Shown: positions 19,064 to 27,844, numbered from the stretch's first letter. The stretch: DNA of 44,680 nucleotides from Prochlorococcus sp. AG-412-J13 (GCA_003214815.1 QCLE01000014.1:1-44680), one strand, 5' to 3'. Translations and numbers: made by a program. The notes: generated from the letters alone by a model not told the origin.

Positions 19064-19822
19064 CTATCTAATAGTTCTATCCCATCGGTATTCTCTAATA
19101 ATTTTTCCTGCAGAAATAAGTTTGGATTTATAATGTAATGAAATTGGATCATTTGTATCTTTTAAAGTATCTAATCCTATTCCATTTCTTCCAAACTCTT
19201 TACCAGAGCTGTGGTAATATAACCCATCTGCTTTGTATATTCCAATGTGATCACATTGTTTTTTGTTTCCGAAGAACAAGAGGTCTCCTGGGTTAAGTTT
19301 TCTGTTAAATTCTTTCAAATAAAAAAGGTGTTTACAAAAACTTTTTATTTGATAAGAGTCTCGAGGAATATGAATATGATGCATGAAAAAAGCAGTCTGA
19401 ATTAACCCAGAACAATCAAAATTGGGTCCTAATGTGCCTCCCCAAAGGTATTCATTAGTTAACTCAGCTTGATCCTTGATCCATTTTAAAATTGAGGGGA
19501 CTTTATCTTTTATAAAGAAGTGTTCATTTTTTAAATTATCAGTTTTTCTTAATTCGTATTTCTCAATAATTAATCCATCTAAATTTATCCAACAGATGTA
19601 ACCATCTTCATATAGTTGAATTAAAATCCTTGAAAATTTATGGCCATGTTGATGAATATTTGGATAAAGTAGTCTAAAAATTCTATTTTTAGAAATTTCT
19701 GTCACTAACTTATTTTCTGTTTCATTTTGATATCCAGAAATATTAACTTTTAATATCCACCAAATAGTCTTTGAAAAATTAGTTTGTTTAAATAATGAGA
19801 TAGGGTCTTTATAATTTTCCAT
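19064..19822 (-). CDS. NlpC/P60 (C40) cell-wall peptidase
   Basis: Predicted gamma-D-Glu-diaminopimelate endopeptidase acting on peptidoglycan stems. The catalytic domain holds Cys137 in FDCSGLIQ, His192 in CDHIGIY and a third polar residue His204 in YYHSSG; the YLWGG segment before the Cys is typical. The first 100 residues look like an SH3b-type substrate-recognition domain. Length is 252 residues. I see no clear signal peptide, which is common in cyanobacterial members. Its ATG (19822) is only 3 nt from that of the divergent serine hydrolase at 19826, so both promoters must lie inside the neighbouring gene unless one start is further in. Confidence 0.9.
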   Translation of the reverse strand: MENYKDPISLFKQTNFSKTIWWILKVNISGYQNETENKLVTEISKNRIFRLLYPNIHQHGHKFSRILIQLYEDGYICWINLDGLIIEKYELRKTDNLKNEHFFIKDKVPSILKWIKDQAELTNEYLWGGTLGPNFDCSGLIQTAFFMHHIHIPRDSYQIKSFCKHLFYLKEFNRKLNPGDLLFFGNKKQCDHIGIYKADGLYYHSSGKEFGRNGIGLDTLKDTNDPISLHYKSKLISAGKIIREYRWDRTIR

Positions 19823-19825
19823 AAA

Positions 19826-20728
19826 ATGTCCTTCTACTATTTAAGTAATGAGATGGGTGTAGCCTTAAATGATATTTTAGGTAGAGTATGCTCATATAAT
19901 AAAGATTTTTCGAGAGAAGATATTGCCATAACATGGATCAACTACAAAAGTGACAATAAAAGCGTATTTAAAGGTTCTGGATCTGGTATTAATAATAAAA
20001 AAATGATTTATCCTGCCAGCATAGTCAAGTTGGTTTATGCCCTTGCTGCTTATTATTGGATTGAAAAAGGAAGTTTATTATTATCAGATGAGATCATTGA
20101 TGCTGTGAGGAAAATGTTATCTTTCTCAAGTAATAATGCGACAAGTTTTTTAATTGATTTACTTACTGGAACTACAAGTGGACCATGTATTGAGGGAGAA
20201 TTATGGAAAAATTGGAAATATCAAAGAAGTATAATAAACGATTGGCTGCATGATCTACATTGGGAGGAATTGATTGGTATAAATTGCTGTCAGAAGACCT
20301 GGGATGATGGCCCATTTGGTCGTGAAAAAGAATTTTATGGATATGAAAATAATAATAGGAATGCAATGACTACTGATTCAGCTGCAAGGGTTTTTGAGGA
20401 AATTATGATCCATATTGATTATCAAAAAAATGACTTAAATTTAAGAAGTTTTTTAAAAAGAAATTTAAATAAAGTTGTTCTTAAAAAGGATTCTCTTAAT
20501 CAAATAGATGGTTTTTTAGGAGAAGGATTACCAGAAAGCATTAATCTCTGGAGTAAAGCTGGCTTAATGTCTGAAGTTAGACATGATTCCGCTTGGTGGA
20601 CTAATAGTCAATCTCTACAAACTTTATTAGTCATTTTTTGTAATGGAGCAAAATATTCCAAAAATACTTCCTTCTTACCCTTAATAGCAAAAGAAGTATA
20701 TGAATTTAATAAGAGATTTACTATTTAG
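19826..20728 (+). CDS. Class A beta-lactamase-like serine hydrolase
   Basis: Serine hydrolase of the beta-lactamase/penicillin-binding fold. SxxK is at S65-K68 (PASIVK), the SxN motif at S102-N104 (SFSSNNAT), and a KTG-like KAG in NLWSKAGLMSEVRHD. These three match class A order and spacing, although no equivalent of the class A E166 is obvious and a Trp/Asn-rich insert separates SxN from KAG. The 300-residue product lacks a clear signal peptide. It may start at ATG 19853 instead (291 aa), which would give more room for promoters. It is more likely a peptidoglycan or amide hydrolase than a resistance enzyme; this is inference from the divergent NlpC/P60 neighbour. Confidence 0.82.
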   Translation: MSFYYLSNEMGVALNDILGRVCSYNKDFSREDIAITWINYKSDNKSVFKGSGSGINNKKMIYPASIVKLVYALAAYYWIEKGSLLLSDEIIDAVRKMLSFSSNNATSFLIDLLTGTTSGPCIEGELWKNWKYQRSIINDWLHDLHWEELIGINCCQKTWDDGPFGREKEFYGYENNNRNAMTTDSAARVFEEIMIHIDYQKNDLNLRSFLKRNLNKVVLKKDSLNQIDGFLGEGLPESINLWSKAGLMSEVRHDSAWWTNSQSLQTLLVIFCNGAKYSKNTSFLPLIAKEVYEFNKRFTI

Positions 20729-20736
20729 TACTAAAG

Positions 20737-20943
20737 TTAATCGTCTAAGAAATTAGAGTCTAATTTGTCAGTATAGGCTTCATAAGGTAACATCATTACT
20801 TCTTCAAAATCAAAATCATTCATAATCCATTCTTTATATTCTGCTAATAAACTTTTTCTATCTTTACTATCTAATTCATAAATACGCAATGCTGTATCTT
20901 TCAAATTTTCTTTAATTAAATTTTCAATTTCTTTATCCCTCAT
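20737..20943 (-). CDS. Small acidic protein, second gene of resolvase-like unit
   Basis: A 68-residue protein that I do not recognise. It is rich in Asp, Glu and Lys and predicted largely helical, with a C-terminus of PYEAYTDKLDSNFLDD and no membrane segment. Its ATG at 20943 lies one base after the stop codon of the resolvase-like gene (20945-20947), so the two are almost certainly translated together. The strong coupling suggests a functional partner, but no domain can be named. The end is 8 bp from the convergent serine hydrolase gene. Confidence 0.72.
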   Translation of the reverse strand: MRDKEIENLIKENLKDTALRIYELDSKDRKSLLAEYKEWIMNDFDFEEVMMLPYEAYTDKLDSNFLDD

Positions 20944-20944
20944 T

Positions 20945-21619
20945 TTATTTTAATTCTCCTTCCAAAATTACTCTCCTTATTGTTGATAATGCAATTCCTG
21001 TTTGTGATCTGATTGATCGATATGAATATCCTTCATTACGCAATCTGATTACTAGAGATTCTTTTAAAGGACTTATCTTGGGCCTACCTCCCAGATTATT
21101 TCCAGATAATTTTCTACGTAAAAGTTGTTCTTTTTTTCTTTCATCTAAACTTTTATCTTCTAAATTATCTAATTCATGTAAAATTTTAAAAATTGAAGAA
21201 TTTGTTATAGAGGAATCATTGGCCGCAAAAAAACCAGTCAAAGTTCGCAATTTAATATCCTTATTAAGGAGTTTATTTATTGTCACCAAACATTCTTTTT
21301 TATTTTTAAATGCTCGATCAAGTTTAGTTATTATTAATTCATCTCCTTTGAATAAGGAATTTATAGCTTTATTTAGTTGGGGTTTGATTTCTTCATCTAA
21401 ACTTGCAAATTCAGAGAACACTACACTGCAACCTTCTTCCTTTAAATTTTTTATTTGTGCCTTTAAATATTCAAATTCATTATTAGTAGCCCTAGCATAT
21501 CCTATAGCTTTAGATTTTTTATTTTTTTCAGATAGTAAAAGACGTTTTCTTTTAAATTTAAAAGTCAATGTTTTATTACATATATTTTTTACTGTATCAA
21601 TAAATAAATAAAAAAACAC
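20945..21619 (-). CDS. Serine-resolvase-like DNA-binding protein with altered active site
   Basis: Resembles Tn3/gamma-delta-type resolvases and invertases. The catalytic domain begins SKAIGYARAT (39-45), then KAQIKNLKEEGC, and has ELIITKLDRAFKN (94-106). The C-terminus has GGRPKISP (177-184) and a helix-turn-helix with GYSYRSIRSQTGIALSTIRRVI. In active enzymes the first motif is GYARVS, with Ser as nucleophile. Here the position is Thr45, and the second conserved Arg of the DRxxR motif is Lys105, so strand exchange is doubtful. About 35 Lys/Phe-rich residues precede the fold, and the true start may be an in-frame TTG at residue 18. There are no inverted repeats or transposase nearby. A regulator derived from a recombinase is my best inference. 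Confidence 0.8.
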   Translation of the reverse strand: MFFYLFIDTVKNICNKTLTFKFKRKRLLLSEKNKKSKAIGYARATNNEFEYLKAQIKNLKEEGCSVVFSEFASLDEEIKPQLNKAINSLFKGDELIITKLDRAFKNKKECLVTINKLLNKDIKLRTLTGFFAANDSSITNSSIFKILHELDNLEDKSLDERKKEQLLRRKLSGNNLGGRPKISPLKESLVIRLRNEGYSYRSIRSQTGIALSTIRRVILEGELK

Positions 21620-21913
21620 TTTTTAGGACAAAATATTCTTATAAATATCAATAATATAAGCATTTAGTGTTTGATTAGAGTATTTTGATATCTGTATTAA
21701 AAATAACGTTCTAAATTCTGTTATGATTTTAGTTAATGAAACGTGTATATTGTATAATTAGTTACTTGAATTAGAGTTTTCTAAATTGTAGATGGATTAG
21801 TAAAAGTCATTTTATTTTTTGACTTCTATTGCATAGGCTTCATCTTTGAAATTATTAATAGTTAATTCATCTTGTTTTTAGTAAAATAAAATTACAGGCT
21901 AAGATGAATTAAT
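21620..21913. other. Divergent intergenic region between resolvase-like gene and lipA
   Basis: 294 bp, very AT-rich, with no gene I can support. TATAAT at 21753-21758 and TATGAT at 21722-21727 are forward -10 candidates that would give long lipA leaders. The lipA-proximal end holds the inverted repeat described separately. A short reverse-strand frame (about 21812-21874) encodes twenty sensible-looking residues but has no start codon. Confidence 0.4.
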
Positions 21914-21914
21914 T
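21860..21914 (+). repeat. Inverted repeat abutting the lipA start codon
   Basis: TTAATTCATCTT (21862-21873) is perfectly complementary to AAGATGAATTAA (21901-21912). With one G-U and one further A-U pair the stem extends to 21860/21914, taking in the first base of the lipA TTG. The loop is 27 nt. In RNA this would be a 14-bp, AU-rich stem that hides the region where a ribosome would bind. It could equally be a dyad operator in DNA. It is not followed by a T run, so it is not an intrinsic terminator. Confidence 0.55.
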
Positions 21915-22807
21915 TGACTAATAATCCAAATAGTTTAATTTCTAAACCTGATTGGTTACGAGTAAAAGCTCCTCAAGTTGAGAGAATTGGTAATACTGCA
22001 AGTTTATTAAATGATTTAAATCTCAATACTGTATGTCAAGAAGCAAGCTGTCCAAATATTGGTGAATGTTTTGCAAGTGGAACTGCAACTTTCCTCATAA
22101 TGGGTCCTGGCTGCACTAGGGCATGTCCATATTGCGATATTGATTTTGATAAATCTAAGAGAGATCTAGACCCAACAGAACCATTTCGTCTAGCCGAAGC
22201 CGTTTATAGAATGAAGCTTAAACATGTTGTAATCACATCAGTTAATAGAGACGATCTTGAGGATGGTGGCGCATCTCAATTTTTTAAATGTGTTTATCAA
22301 GTAAGAAAAAAATCTCCTGAAACTACAATCGAGCTTTTAATTCCTGATTTTTGTGGCAACTGGAAAGCGCTTGAAAAAGTTCTTGATTCCAATCCAAATG
22401 TTTTAAACCATAATATAGAAACAGTGCCATCGCTATATAAAAAAGTAAGACCTCAGGGCAAATATGAGAGATCTCTAGAGTTACTTAAAAGAACTAGAGA
22501 TTATTCTCCTAAAGTTTATACAAAGTCAGGCTTTATGCTTGGTTTAGGGGAAAAAGATGAGGAGGTTTTGAATCTTCTTGAGGATCTAAGGATTAATTAC
22601 GTTGATATAGTTACTATTGGCCAATATTTATCTCCTGGCCCTAATCATTTACCTGTTCAAAGATTTGTGAGTCCTTCAAAATTTAATTATTTTGAAGTTT
22701 TTGGGGAAAAAGATTTGGACTTTATGCAAGTAGTTAGTTCTCCTCTTACTCGTAGCAGTTACCATGCAGAAGAGATTCAAAAACTTATGAAAAAGTATCC
22801 AAGATAG
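21914..22807 (+). CDS. lipA: Lipoyl synthase
   Basis: Radical SAM enzyme that inserts two sulphurs into octanoyl groups on lipoate-dependent enzymes. The auxiliary cluster ligands C41, C46 and C52 form [12 protein letters not shown]. The radical SAM cluster ligands C67, C71 and C74 form CTRACPYC. The C-terminal RSSYHAEE provides the conserved Ser ligand motif. The 297-residue length is normal. It starts with TTG at 21914, because the nearby ATG at 21904 runs straight into a stop; no ribosome-binding site is visible. A long inverted repeat reaches the start codon. It converges on the YciI gene with a 6-bp gap. Confidence 0.97.
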   Translation: MTNNPNSLISKPDWLRVKAPQVERIGNTASLLNDLNLNTVCQEASCPNIGECFASGTATFLIMGPGCTRACPYCDIDFDKSKRDLDPTEPFRLAEAVYRMKLKHVVITSVNRDDLEDGGASQFFKCVYQVRKKSPETTIELLIPDFCGNWKALEKVLDSNPNVLNHNIETVPSLYKKVRPQGKYERSLELLKRTRDYSPKVYTKSGFMLGLGEKDEEVLNLLEDLRINYVDIVTIGQYLSPGPNHLPVQRFVSPSKFNYFEVFGEKDLDFMQVVSSPLTRSSYHAEEIQKLMKKYPR

Positions 22808-22813
22808 TCATTT

Positions 22814-23107
22814 TCATTGATCTGAATCTACCCACTCATTTAATTTCCATTCAACTAGATCATTTTTAATCATTGGATCATTTTTAATTATTTTTAGTGC
22901 ATTTTTATAATTATTCATCTCAAGAATGAGTAATCCGCCGTCCCCTGGCCTCTTCAACTCATCTATCAAAAAACCACTTTTTATATTAATTCCCTCTTTT
23001 TTTAATTTTTTTATCCAATCAATATGTTCGTTAATTATTTTTCTTTTTAAATCATTATTAGTTAAATATTCTTTTTTTATAATTTCAGTTTTTACAAAGA
23101 CAGGCAT
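22814..23107 (-). CDS. YciI-like protein
   Basis: A 97-residue protein of the YciI/muconolactone-isomerase-like ferredoxin-fold family. The pattern fits: an N-terminal strand, the His in NEHIDWIKKLKKEG, a GFLIDELKRPGDGGLLILEM strand, and a C-terminal region with DPMIKNDLVEWKLNEW. Many family members have a catalytic-looking His-Asp pair but no assigned reaction. The ATG follows directly on the glsF stop codon with no gap, so it is translated from the glsF transcript. Whether it serves glutamate metabolism is unknown. Confidence 0.85.
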   Translation of the reverse strand: MPVFVKTEIIKKEYLTNNDLKRKIINEHIDWIKKLKKEGINIKSGFLIDELKRPGDGGLLILEMNNYKNALKIIKNDPMIKNDLVEWKLNEWVDSDQ

Positions 23108-26100
23108 TTACATTTTTTTTATGCCAAGCATCTCTTCTTCGCTTGGGGGAACTATTAATTTGAAATTACTCTTGAAATGCGACCAATTTTTAATTATTTT
23201 GGCAGCCTTTAAGCTATTTGTTTTTGCTCGATATTCTCCAATAATTTCCAATAAGATTTCTTCCTGCTTTGTTGAAGTTATTTTATGAATACTAACTATT
23301 TCCTTATTAACTCTATTACTTAAATCATTATTTTCATCGAGTATAAAAGCTATTCCACCAGTCATGCCAGCACCAATATTCCTTCCTGTGGAACCTAGAA
23401 TAACTACTTTACCTCCAGTCATGTATTCACAACAATGATCACCTGCTCCCTCTGTTACTGCTATGGCGCCACTATTTCTTACTGCAAATCTTTCTCCCGA
23501 TTTTCCTAAAGCAAATAATTTTCCTCCTGTTGCTCCATAAAGGCAAGTATTTCCTAGGATCACTTGTTCGGAGGAGATTTTATCTATTTTTGGTGGAATT
23601 ATTGTTAGTATTCCTCCATTCATTCCTTTACAAACATAATCATTAGCTTCTCCGATTAATTGAACAATCATTCCCTTCAATAAAAAAGCACCAAAGCTCT
23701 GTCCTGCATATCCTTTGAAATTTAAGTTAAGTTCGCCATTGAAGCCAATGTTTCCATGAAGTTCTGCGATTTCGCCTGATATTTTCGCACAAACACTTCT
23801 GTCTGTATTTTTTATCTCAATTTCTTTGGTTAATTTTTCGTGATTTTTAATTGAATTTATGAACGCAGGATCAGACAAAAACTCGTCTTCTAATACATAA
23901 CCATTACTATGAGCATTTTTTGAATGTTTTAACCATGATCTATCATTGGTTGAGGATTCATTATTTATTAAAGAAGAAAGATCAATATTAGAAGTTTTTG
24001 GAAGCCTGATATTTCTTTTAGAAAGGAATTCTTGATTACCAATTAGTTCGTCTATATTAGAAACACCGATACTACTCATTATCTGTCTTACTTCTTCAGC
24101 GATATATAAGAAAAAATTGACAACATTTTCTGGAAGCCCTTTAAATCTTTTTCTCAATTCTTCTTTTTGAGTGGCTACTCCAACAGGACACTTGTTTGTA
24201 TGGCAAACTCGAGCCATTATGCATCCTTCAGCGATCATCGCTACAGAACCGAATCCGTATTCTTCAGCACCCAGTAAAGCTGCAATAACCACATCCCAAC
24301 CAGTTTTAAGACCTCCATCAGTTCTCAAAATTACTCTTTCACGTAAGTTATTTTCTAATAGAGATTTGTGAACCTCAGCGACTCCTAATTCCCATGGTAA
24401 ACCTGCATGTTTAATTGAACTTAGAGGTGAAGCGCCTGTTCCTCCGTCATGTCCTGAAATTTGAATTACATCTGCATTTGCTTTACTTACTCCAGCAGCA
24501 ATAGTGCCTATACCAATTTCAGAAACAAGCTTTACACTTACTTTCGCTTTTGGATGTACTTGATGTAAGTCATGGATTAGTTGAGCTAAATCTTCAATTG
24601 AATAAATATCATGATGCGGGGGAGGGGATATGAGGGCTACTCCAGGTTTACTATTTCTTAGTTTTGCTATGTAAGAATCAACTTTTGGACCAGGCAATTG
24701 TCCCCCTTCTCCAGGTTTAGCCCCTTGAGCCATTTTAATTTCGAGTTGTTTACCACTTCTTAGATATTCAGGTGTAACTCCAAATCTTCCCGATGCTATT
24801 TGTTTAATAGCTGAGCATGCCGTGTCTCCATTTTCTAGACCTTTTATAAAAGGCAAAGTAGCTGATTGAGTATTTTCGTCAATATCATTTAAAACATTAA
24901 AACGAGCTGGATCTTCCCCTCCTTCACCACTATTACTTTTCCCACCAATTCTATTCATTGCAACTGCTAAAACTTCATGCGCTTCTCGTGATAAAGCACC
25001 TAAACTCATTCCTCCAGTGCAAAACCTTTTGCAAATTGATTCAACACTTTCAACTTGCTCTAATGGAATGCTTTTTCTTTTTGAACTAATTGTTAGTAAA
25101 TCTCTTAAAGAGGTTGTCGGCCTATTACTTATGAGTTTTTTGTAAGTTTCAAAATGATCGTATCCTGGTGGTTGTTTGACAGCCGAATGTAAAACTTTGG
25201 ACATTTCAGGGTTATTAGAGTGATATTCACCATTATTTCTAAATTGTACAAATCCTAAAAATTCTAATTTTTTTAGATCCATCTCTGGGTAGGCTTTCGT
25301 ATGAATTGAAAGTGTTTCATTAGTTAATTCTTTTAACGTTATGCCAGCAATTCGGCTTGTTGTACCATCAAAAGCAATTTCTATTAAGTCAGAACCAAGA
25401 CCTACGGCTTCAAAAATTTGTGCACCATGGTAACTGGACAAAAGTGAAATACCTATTTTAGAAAGAATTTTTCTTAGACCATCTTCTAGAGCTTTTTTAA
25501 TATTTTCTTGTACATCATTTATTGAAAATGAATTTATTTTTTTACTATCTATAAGTTTTTGAGTTTTTGGATGTTTTAACCAATGTCTTCCTGCTTCGAA
25601 GGTCAACCAAGGGCAAACTGCACTTGCACCATAACCAATCAAACAAGCTAAATGATGTGTGCTCCAACATTGACCTGTCTCAATTATTAGAGAAGCTTTT
25701 AGCCTGATTTCTTTTTTAAGAAGATAATGATGAATTGCCCCAACAGCCAGTAAAGGAGGAATAAAAGTCTTTTTAGGATTAATTCCCTTATCAGAAATGA
25801 TAATTAAAGAGCAACCTTCTTTTATAGAAAGCTCACTCTGTTTACAAATTGCTTTTAATTGGTTCTCTAAGCCTTGAACACCTTCCTCAATATCAAACAA
25901 ACTTGAAATTGTCTGAGATTTAATTTCTGATTTTTTGATGGAAATGAGTTCTTCCTCATTAAGAATCGGACTTTGTAAATGAATAAAAGGTTTAGGATCT
26001 TTGATCTCAAATGGTGTACATCTTTCTCCAAGATGCATCTCTAAACTCATTACAAGTTTTTCTCTCAGAGGGTCGATAGGAGGATTGGTGACTTGCGCAA

Positions 26101-27682
26101 ATCTTTGCTTGAAATAGTCGTATAAAATGTGTGGCTTAGATGAAAGAACTGCTAATGGGATGTCGTCGCCCATGCAATAAGTAGGCTCTTTAGCTAATGA
26201 AGCCATTGAATCTAAGATAAGATCATTATCTTCCGCTGAAAACCCATATGCAGTTTGTTGTTGTAACAACTCAAGGTCTTTTAGTTTGCAATCTTTAACC
26301 CATTCACTATTTTCAATTTTTATAGTTCTATGACTGAGGAGGTTTATATAATCATGCCTTTTAGCTGCTTCAGATTTTACCTCCCAATTTCTTAGGATTC
26401 TATTTTGATGAAAATCAACTGCCAACATTTGTCCAGGTCCTAATCGACCTTTTTCAATTACTGTTTCCTCATCAAGATCTACTACTCCTGTTTCGGAACC
26501 CATTACTACAAAACCATCATTCGTTATTGAATATCTTGCTGGTCTTAGACCATTTCTATCAAGTGTTGCTCCTACAAAATTGCCATCCGAAAATACAAGG
26601 AGAGCAGGTCCATCCCAAGCCTCTTGTAGGCTCGCAGAATACTCATAAAATGCTTTAATGTAGCCCCTCTGTTCAAGTTCGGGTTGATCTCTAAATGCTT
26701 CAGGAACAAGTTTTAATAATGAATCAGTTATTGGTTGGCCTGAACGAATATTAATTTCAAGGGTTGCATCAAGATTTGATGAATCACTTTTATTTACATC
26801 TACAATAGGCTTTATTTCATTAGATAACTCTCCCCAAAAATCATCTATATGTGTTTCTGAAGCTTTAGCCCAGTTGATATTCCCTAAGAGAGTATTTATT
26901 TCGCCATTATGCCCTAAAAATCTCATGGGTTGAGCTAGTGGCCATTTTGGAAGTGTATTTGTACTAAATCTACGATGATAAACAGAAAATGAGACTTTAA
27001 AACTCTCTTCTTTTAGATCTTGATAAAACTCAGATAATATTTCTGAACGAACCATCCCTTTATAAACAACTGTTTGAGAACTTAGTGAGGCAAAATAAAA
27101 TTCACAATCCCCAACATGGTTTTTGAAAGTTTCTCTTATTTTTTTTTCAATTCTTTTCCTTAATTGGAATAAAAGCCTCTCAATATCCTGAAGATCTTTT
27201 TTATCGATGTATAAAATCCACTGGCATATTAATGGAGCATTTGCTTTAGCTAAAGGACCTAAGATTTCATTATTAACAGGCACTGTTCTCCAAAATGTTT
27301 TGCTAACTCTTAATTTTTCTGCTTCTTGATCACATATTGATTTACAAACTTTAATTTTTTCTTTTTTATTAGGCATAAAAACCATACCTAAACCTCTATT
27401 CAATTCTTGTATATTTTTTAGATTCATTTCCTTTTCTAGGTATTCCCATGGAATTGAACATAAAATGCCTGCTCCATCTCCTGATTCACTATCTCCTCCA
27501 CAACCCCCTCTGTGCTCCATGCAGTTAAGGCCCTTTAGTGATTGCTTAAGGATCCAGTTGCTTTCTATCCCTTTTACATTTGCTATAAAACCAACACCAC
27601 AAGCATCTTTCTCCCCAATTATTCCATTTTGGGAATAACTATCTTGATATGATCCAACGTTTCTTTTGATACTCTCTCCCAT
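23108..27682 (-). CDS. glsF: Ferredoxin-dependent glutamate synthase
   Basis: Fd-GOGAT makes two glutamates from glutamine and 2-oxoglutarate using photosynthetic ferredoxin, completing ammonium assimilation. The 1524-residue chain has the N-terminal class II amidotransferase, whose nucleophile is C28 in DACGVGFIANVKG, exposed after removal of a 27-residue propeptide. A central domain follows, then the FMN domain with SGEGGEDPARF and ISGHDGGTGASPLSS. The 3Fe-4S ligands are C1154, C1160 and C1165 in CIMARVCHTNKC. The C-terminal GXGXG beta-helix (GYAGQSFGAFLLKGM) follows. There is no GltD partner, as expected for the ferredoxin type. A -10-like TATAAT lies about 38 bp upstream. Confidence 0.98.
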   Translation of the reverse strand: MGESIKRNVGSYQDSYSQNGIIGEKDACGVGFIANVKGIESNWILKQSLKGLNCMEHRGGCGGDSESGDGAGILCSIPWEYLEKEMNLKNIQELNRGLGMVFMPNKKEKIKVCKSICDQEAEKLRVSKTFWRTVPVNNEILGPLAKANAPLICQWILYIDKKDLQDIERLLFQLRKRIEKKIRETFKNHVGDCEFYFASLSSQTVVYKGMVRSEILSEFYQDLKEESFKVSFSVYHRRFSTNTLPKWPLAQPMRFLGHNGEINTLLGNINWAKASETHIDDFWGELSNEIKPIVDVNKSDSSNLDATLEINIRSGQPITDSLLKLVPEAFRDQPELEQRGYIKAFYEYSASLQEAWDGPALLVFSDGNFVGATLDRNGLRPARYSITNDGFVVMGSETGVVDLDEETVIEKGRLGPGQMLAVDFHQNRILRNWEVKSEAAKRHDYINLLSHRTIKIENSEWVKDCKLKDLELLQQQTAYGFSAEDNDLILDSMASLAKEPTYCMGDDIPLAVLSSKPHILYDYFKQRFAQVTNPPIDPLREKLVMSLEMHLGERCTPFEIKDPKPFIHLQSPILNEEELISIKKSEIKSQTISSLFDIEEGVQGLENQLKAICKQSELSIKEGCSLIIISDKGINPKKTFIPPLLAVGAIHHYLLKKEIRLKASLIIETGQCWSTHHLACLIGYGASAVCPWLTFEAGRHWLKHPKTQKLIDSKKINSFSINDVQENIKKALEDGLRKILSKIGISLLSSYHGAQIFEAVGLGSDLIEIAFDGTTSRIAGITLKELTNETLSIHTKAYPEMDLKKLEFLGFVQFRNNGEYHSNNPEMSKVLHSAVKQPPGYDHFETYKKLISNRPTTSLRDLLTISSKRKSIPLEQVESVESICKRFCTGGMSLGALSREAHEVLAVAMNRIGGKSNSGEGGEDPARFNVLNDIDENTQSATLPFIKGLENGDTACSAIKQIASGRFGVTPEYLRSGKQLEIKMAQGAKPGEGGQLPGPKVDSYIAKLRNSKPGVALISPPPHHDIYSIEDLAQLIHDLHQVHPKAKVSVKLVSEIGIGTIAAGVSKANADVIQISGHDGGTGASPLSSIKHAGLPWELGVAEVHKSLLENNLRERVILRTDGGLKTGWDVVIAALLGAEEYGFGSVAMIAEGCIMARVCHTNKCPVGVATQKEELRKRFKGLPENVVNFFLYIAEEVRQIMSSIGVSNIDELIGNQEFLSKRNIRLPKTSNIDLSSLINNESSTNDRSWLKHSKNAHSNGYVLEDEFLSDPAFINSIKNHEKLTKEIEIKNTDRSVCAKISGEIAELHGNIGFNGELNLNFKGYAGQSFGAFLLKGMIVQLIGEANDYVCKGMNGGILTIIPPKIDKISSEQVILGNTCLYGATGGKLFALGKSGERFAVRNSGAIAVTEGAGDHCCEYMTGGKVVILGSTGRNIGAGMTGGIAFILDENNDLSNRVNKEIVSIHKITSTKQEEILLEIIGEYRAKTNSLKAAKIIKNWSHFKSNFKLIVPPSEEEMLGIKKM

Positions 27683-27719
27683 AGATTATTTGTTTTTATT
27701 AAGTTATTTATGTATTTCT

Positions 27720-27725
27720 ATTATA
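27720..27725 (-). promoter_or_regulatory. glsF: Candidate -10 box for glsF
   Basis: Reads TATAAT on the reverse strand and predicts a leader of about 30 nt before the glsF ATG at 27682. No -35 or NtcA site (GTA-N8-TAC) is evident around it. Confidence 0.4.
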
Positions 27726-27781
27726 AAAATAAATATGAAAATAAATCTAAAGATAATGAATATTTACCAAAGAATTTTAAT

Positions 27782-27844
27782 TTGACAAATTTTAAAAAAA
27801 ATATAATTAAAAACTTTTAGTTGGTGCTCGTAAAAGGTTATGAT
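27782..27844 (+). promoter_or_regulatory. rpsL: Candidate promoter region of the str operon
   Basis: Two forward -10 candidates precede rpsL: TATAAT at 27802-27807, with TTGACA at 27782-27787 (perfect boxes, but the 14-bp spacer is short), and TATGAT at 27839-27844. The second would give a leader of about 27 nt. The start of the str operon must lie in this 195-bp divergent gap with glsF. Confidence 0.4.

Noticed and set aside
21078-21611. 177-codon forward frame antisense to the resolvase-like gene
   Set aside because: Its composition (Leu/Ser/Phe-rich) is what the complement of a Lys/Glu-rich gene gives, and the reverse strand has clear resolvase and helix-turn-helix motifs.
20945-21619. 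Resolvase-like gene as a sign of a mobile element or island
   Set aside because: There are no terminal repeats, transposase, integrase, duplicated tRNA end or composition shift, and core genes flank it on both sides.
21812-21874. Reverse-strand fragment reading QDELTINNFKDEAYAIEVKK
   Set aside because: Only twenty codons, no start codon and an immediate upstream stop; too short to call a gene or a remnant.
21860-21914. lipA inverted repeat read as a terminator
   Set aside because: No T run follows on either strand, and the resolvase-like gene is transcribed away from it.
22926-23288. 120-codon forward frame across the YciI/glsF junction
   Set aside because: It runs antisense through two well-supported genes and has no domain.
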